Below are positions 8,023 to 8,794 of a stretch of 8,794 bases of DNA, piece after piece. Position 1 is the stretch's first letter, and each line of letters opens with the position of its first letter. The stretch spans positions 1 through 8,794 of the forward strand of contig DFUX01000008.1 of assembly GCA_002379855.1 (NCBI GenBank), written 5' to 3'. The translations under genes were made by a program, and so were the position numbers. The DNA is from Cloacimonetes bacterium UBA4175 (GTDB taxonomy: Bacteria > Cloacimonadota > Cloacimonadia > Cloacimonadales > Cloacimonadaceae). The notes under the pieces are model-generated. The model was not told where the DNA came from and did not search any database. It was given only the letters and a program-made list of their open reading frames with translations.

Positions 8023-8057
8023 AAAAAAAAAGCATCTGCTGATTTGCAAATGCTTTT
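8023..8057 (-). terminator. Intrinsic terminator (or attenuator) abutting the nadC leader
   Basis: On the minus strand AGCATTTGC (8054-8046) pairs with GCAGATGCT (8039-8031) through nine base pairs, one of them G-U, around an AAATCA loop. Flanking A/T pairs (8057-8055 with 8030-8028) can lengthen the stem to 12. Nine T follow (8031 to 8023). All elements of a Rho-independent terminator are present. It lies directly ahead of the nadC ribosome binding site, leaving no room for a promoter between them, so it either ends an upstream transcript with partial read-through or acts as an attenuator in the nadC leader. The plus strand has a weaker T tract (TTTTGTT). Confidence 0.8.
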
Positions 8058-8071
8058 GTTCTATTCAGGGT

Positions 8072-8077
8072 ATTATA
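8072..8077 (-). promoter_or_regulatory. Candidate -10 box (TATAAT) near nadC
   Basis: A perfect minus-strand TATAAT (8077 to 8072) lies in AT-rich DNA. Transcription would start near 8065, just ahead of the terminator hairpin. No good -35 box is found 16-18 bases upstream (ACAGCA at 17), so the site is weak evidence on its own. Confidence 0.25.
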
Positions 8078-8081
8078 TTTA

Positions 8082-8261
8082 TCACTTATCTTCTTGCTGT
8101 TTATACACATATAGTTTATTCCTTACCTTACTGAACCAATATCTGGGCGGCAGATATTTGTCAATTGGAAATTTGGGTTTGGCGGTTCGCGTTTGCTTTC
8201 ATCCTTCCATGACCTTTCGGGCATAGCACCTATATATTATAGAGGGCGGCCTCATTTGCAT
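8082..8261 (-). pseudogene. Possible decayed or interrupted small reading frame
   Basis: On the minus strand an ATG at 8261 follows a purine-rich GGAGAGGGGG. It opens 20 codons (MQMRPPSIIYRC and on) that end at a TGA at 8199. The same frame then stays open for 38 codons, including PKFPIDKYLPPRYWF, to a TGA at 8082. That stop lies 25 bases before the intrinsic terminator hairpin. The downstream part has a protein-like composition, rich in aromatic and basic residues, but no start codon of its own. It could be the remains of a small gene broken at one codon, or chance. No family is recognised. Confidence 0.2.
8136..8164 (-). promoter_or_regulatory. Candidate promoter with an embedded dyad (possible operator) upstream of nadC
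   Basis: Minus-strand TTGACA (8164 to 8159) is followed after 17 bases by TATTGG (8141 to 8136), a weak -10 box with three of six matches. A perfect 8-base inverted repeat, AATATCTG and CAGATATT with a five-base centre, occupies 8138-8158, exactly between and overlapping these boxes. This is the usual place for a repressor site. It does not resemble the NiaR or NrtR operators as I recall them, so the regulator, if any, is unknown. The dyad could instead be an RNA hairpin or part of the possible broken reading frame. Confidence 0.35.
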
Positions 8262-8290
8262 CCCCCTCTCCGGCGTAGGTCTTCCGGCAG

Positions 8291-8326
8291 TCATCCTTAA
8301 CCTGGTGAGGGATGACCTAAGGATGA
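8291..8326. repeat. Inverted repeat TCATCCTTA ... TAAGGATGA
   Basis: Two 9-base arms, 8291-8299 and 8318-8326, are exact reverse complements around an 18-base centre. No T tract follows on either strand, so it is not an intrinsic terminator. A shorter inverted repeat (AGAGGG/CCCTCT, 8241-8269) and a near-palindrome (CTATATATTATAG, 8230-8242) lie beside it. The region holds no convincing gene. Confidence 0.5.
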
Positions 8327-8377
8327 TGGCACCAAAGCCAGTAGCAGCAAGGGAGGGAGGTGTGAAGGATATTGCGG

Positions 8378-8407
8378 AATGTATTGGATATTTTTTGCGG
8401 TTGTCAA
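8378..8407 (-). promoter_or_regulatory. Candidate sigma-70-like promoter upstream of the nadC region
   Basis: Minus-strand TTGACA (8407 to 8402) and TACATT (8383 to 8378, four of six matches to TATAAT) are separated by 18 bases. A transcript from here would run towards nadC and meet the terminator at 8057-8023, giving a product of about 350 bases or a long nadC leader. The call rests on sequence match only. Confidence 0.3.
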
Positions 8408-8477
8408 ATAATTGATGCCGGTTGTTTTTGGTCTGGGTGCTTGTTTGGGACTTGAAAAGACAGGATCAAGGTTCAAG

Positions 8478-8525
8478 TGGTTCACGCAGATATACGGGAT
8501 AGAGGCGCAGATGAGCGCGGATAAT
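8478..8525. repeat. CACGCAGAT / GCGCAGAT / GCGCGGAT degenerate repeat
   Basis: Three variants of a (C/G)CGC(A/G)GAT unit occur at about 8483, 8505 and 8515 after TGGTTCA. This resembles the ATCTGCG-type degenerate intergenic sequence that I recall from many unrelated bacterial genomes. It contains no coding signal. It sits directly before the hairpin array and may belong to the same composite intergenic element. Confidence 0.4.
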
Positions 8526-8532
8526 TGAAGGG

Positions 8533-8691
8533 CTGCCGAAATCTGTTCGGCAGAGGCAACGGAGTTGCCTGTTAGGAAGAGACCTCCGGTCTCTGTGGCA
8601 AACGGACTTTGCCACCCCCTCCTCGGGCGGCTATCCCCCAAACTGCGCTATGCAAGCGCCGGTACAGTACAGGCGGTCGCTGAACCGCCCT
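8533..8691. repeat. Array of six consecutive short hairpins
   Basis: Six perfect inverted repeats follow one another: CTGCCGAA/TTCGGCAG (8533-8553, five-base loop), AGGCAAC/GTTGCCT (8554-8570, three), AGAGACC/GGTCTCT (8578-8594, three), GTGGCAAA/TTTGCCAC (8595-8615, five), GCGCT/AGCGC (8645-8659, five) and GGCGGT/ACCGCC (8672-8689, six). The first two abut, as do the third and fourth, and the centres of the second to fourth contain CGGA, TCCGG or CGGAC. No gene is present. The arrangement suggests a structured intergenic element, possibly REP/MITE-like; the family is not recognised. Confidence 0.75.
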
Positions 8692-8695
8692 GGTT

Positions 8696-8785
8696 TGGGG
8701 GCTCCTTTTCACCATTTCACCTTTCCACCTTCCAAATATCCCGATGATCCTGCTGATACTGTGATCCGCGGTCTATTTCTTTTCA
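8696..8785. repeat. Intergenic repeat, copy 2 (matches 1-84)
   Basis: This stretch repeats the order seen at the window start: a G run, CCTTTTCACCATTTCACC, CCTTTCCACCTTCCAAA, then CGATGATCCTG with GTGATCC, and TTCTTTTCA. It has the same orientation as copy 1, with small insertions and substitutions. It directly follows the hairpin array and holds no gene. Confidence 0.6.
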
Positions 8786-8794
8786 ACCAAGCCA

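Noticed and set aside
8008..8049. Longer nadC with 14 extra N-terminal residues (start at 8049)
   Set aside because: The extension would be encoded by the terminator hairpin and T tract, and a GGAGG sits at the right distance before the ATG at 8007.
8157..8202. 13-codon leader peptide starting at the ATG at 8202 (MKANANRQTQISN)
   Set aside because: The purine-rich GGAAGG touches the ATG, the peptide has no codon bias linked to NAD, and it ends far from the attenuator-like hairpin.
8297..8641. 114-codon minus-strand frame
   Set aside because: It runs through the hairpin array, the degenerate repeat and the inverted repeat, has no ribosome binding site I could support, and its translation resembles no family.
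8533..8691. CRISPR array
   Set aside because: The six hairpins differ in sequence and there are no equal-length spacers or cas genes; they are not copies of one repeat.
8565..8747. 60-codon plus-strand frame
   Set aside because: It is entirely made of the hairpin array and the start of the intergenic repeat; its composition is explained by the repeats.

Overview
The window is a bacterial chromosome segment in which every credible gene lies on the minus strand. The best guess for the host is Candidatus Cloacimonadota or a related FCB-group lineage. This rests on a very large exported beta-rich protein with a NYPNPFNP-type C-terminal sorting/FlgD-like domain, on stacked CUB, CARDB-like, carboxypeptidase-regulatory and choice-of-anchor-like modules, on strong AAGGAG/GGAGG ribosome binding sites, and on long intergenic repeats. 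No rRNA, tRNA or other phylogenetic marker is present, so the assignment is an inference.

Layout, left to right. 1-84 is an intergenic repeat copy with no gene. 91-124 is a strong intrinsic terminator. 150-6068 (minus) encodes a 1,972-residue secreted multidomain protein that fills two thirds of the window. 6069-6444 is its AT-rich upstream region, with a TTGACA box and a GC-rich palindrome. 6445-7179 (minus) is a coiled-coil C4 zinc-ribbon protein of the COG1579 type. 7183-8007 (minus) is nadC, with only 3 bases to the zinc-ribbon gene. 8008-8794 has no convincing intact gene. It holds an intrinsic terminator touching the nadC leader, a dyad within a promoter-like site, a possible decayed small reading frame, an inverted repeat, an ATCTGCG-type repeat, an array of six consecutive hairpins, and a second copy of the repeat seen at the window start.

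Transcription runs right to left. nadC and the zinc-ribbon gene form a tight two-gene operon, with the second gene's ribosome binding site inside the end of nadC. nadC makes nicotinate mononucleotide in de novo NAD synthesis. The zinc-ribbon protein is probably a regulatory or scaffold protein and has no evident biochemical link to nadC. The large protein is probably transcribed separately and ends at the 91-124 terminator. I see no complete new defence or mobile system. The points most worth a second look are the terminator that nadC transcription apparently has to pass, the hairpin array and repeats around 8478-8785, and the split-domain architecture of the large protein.
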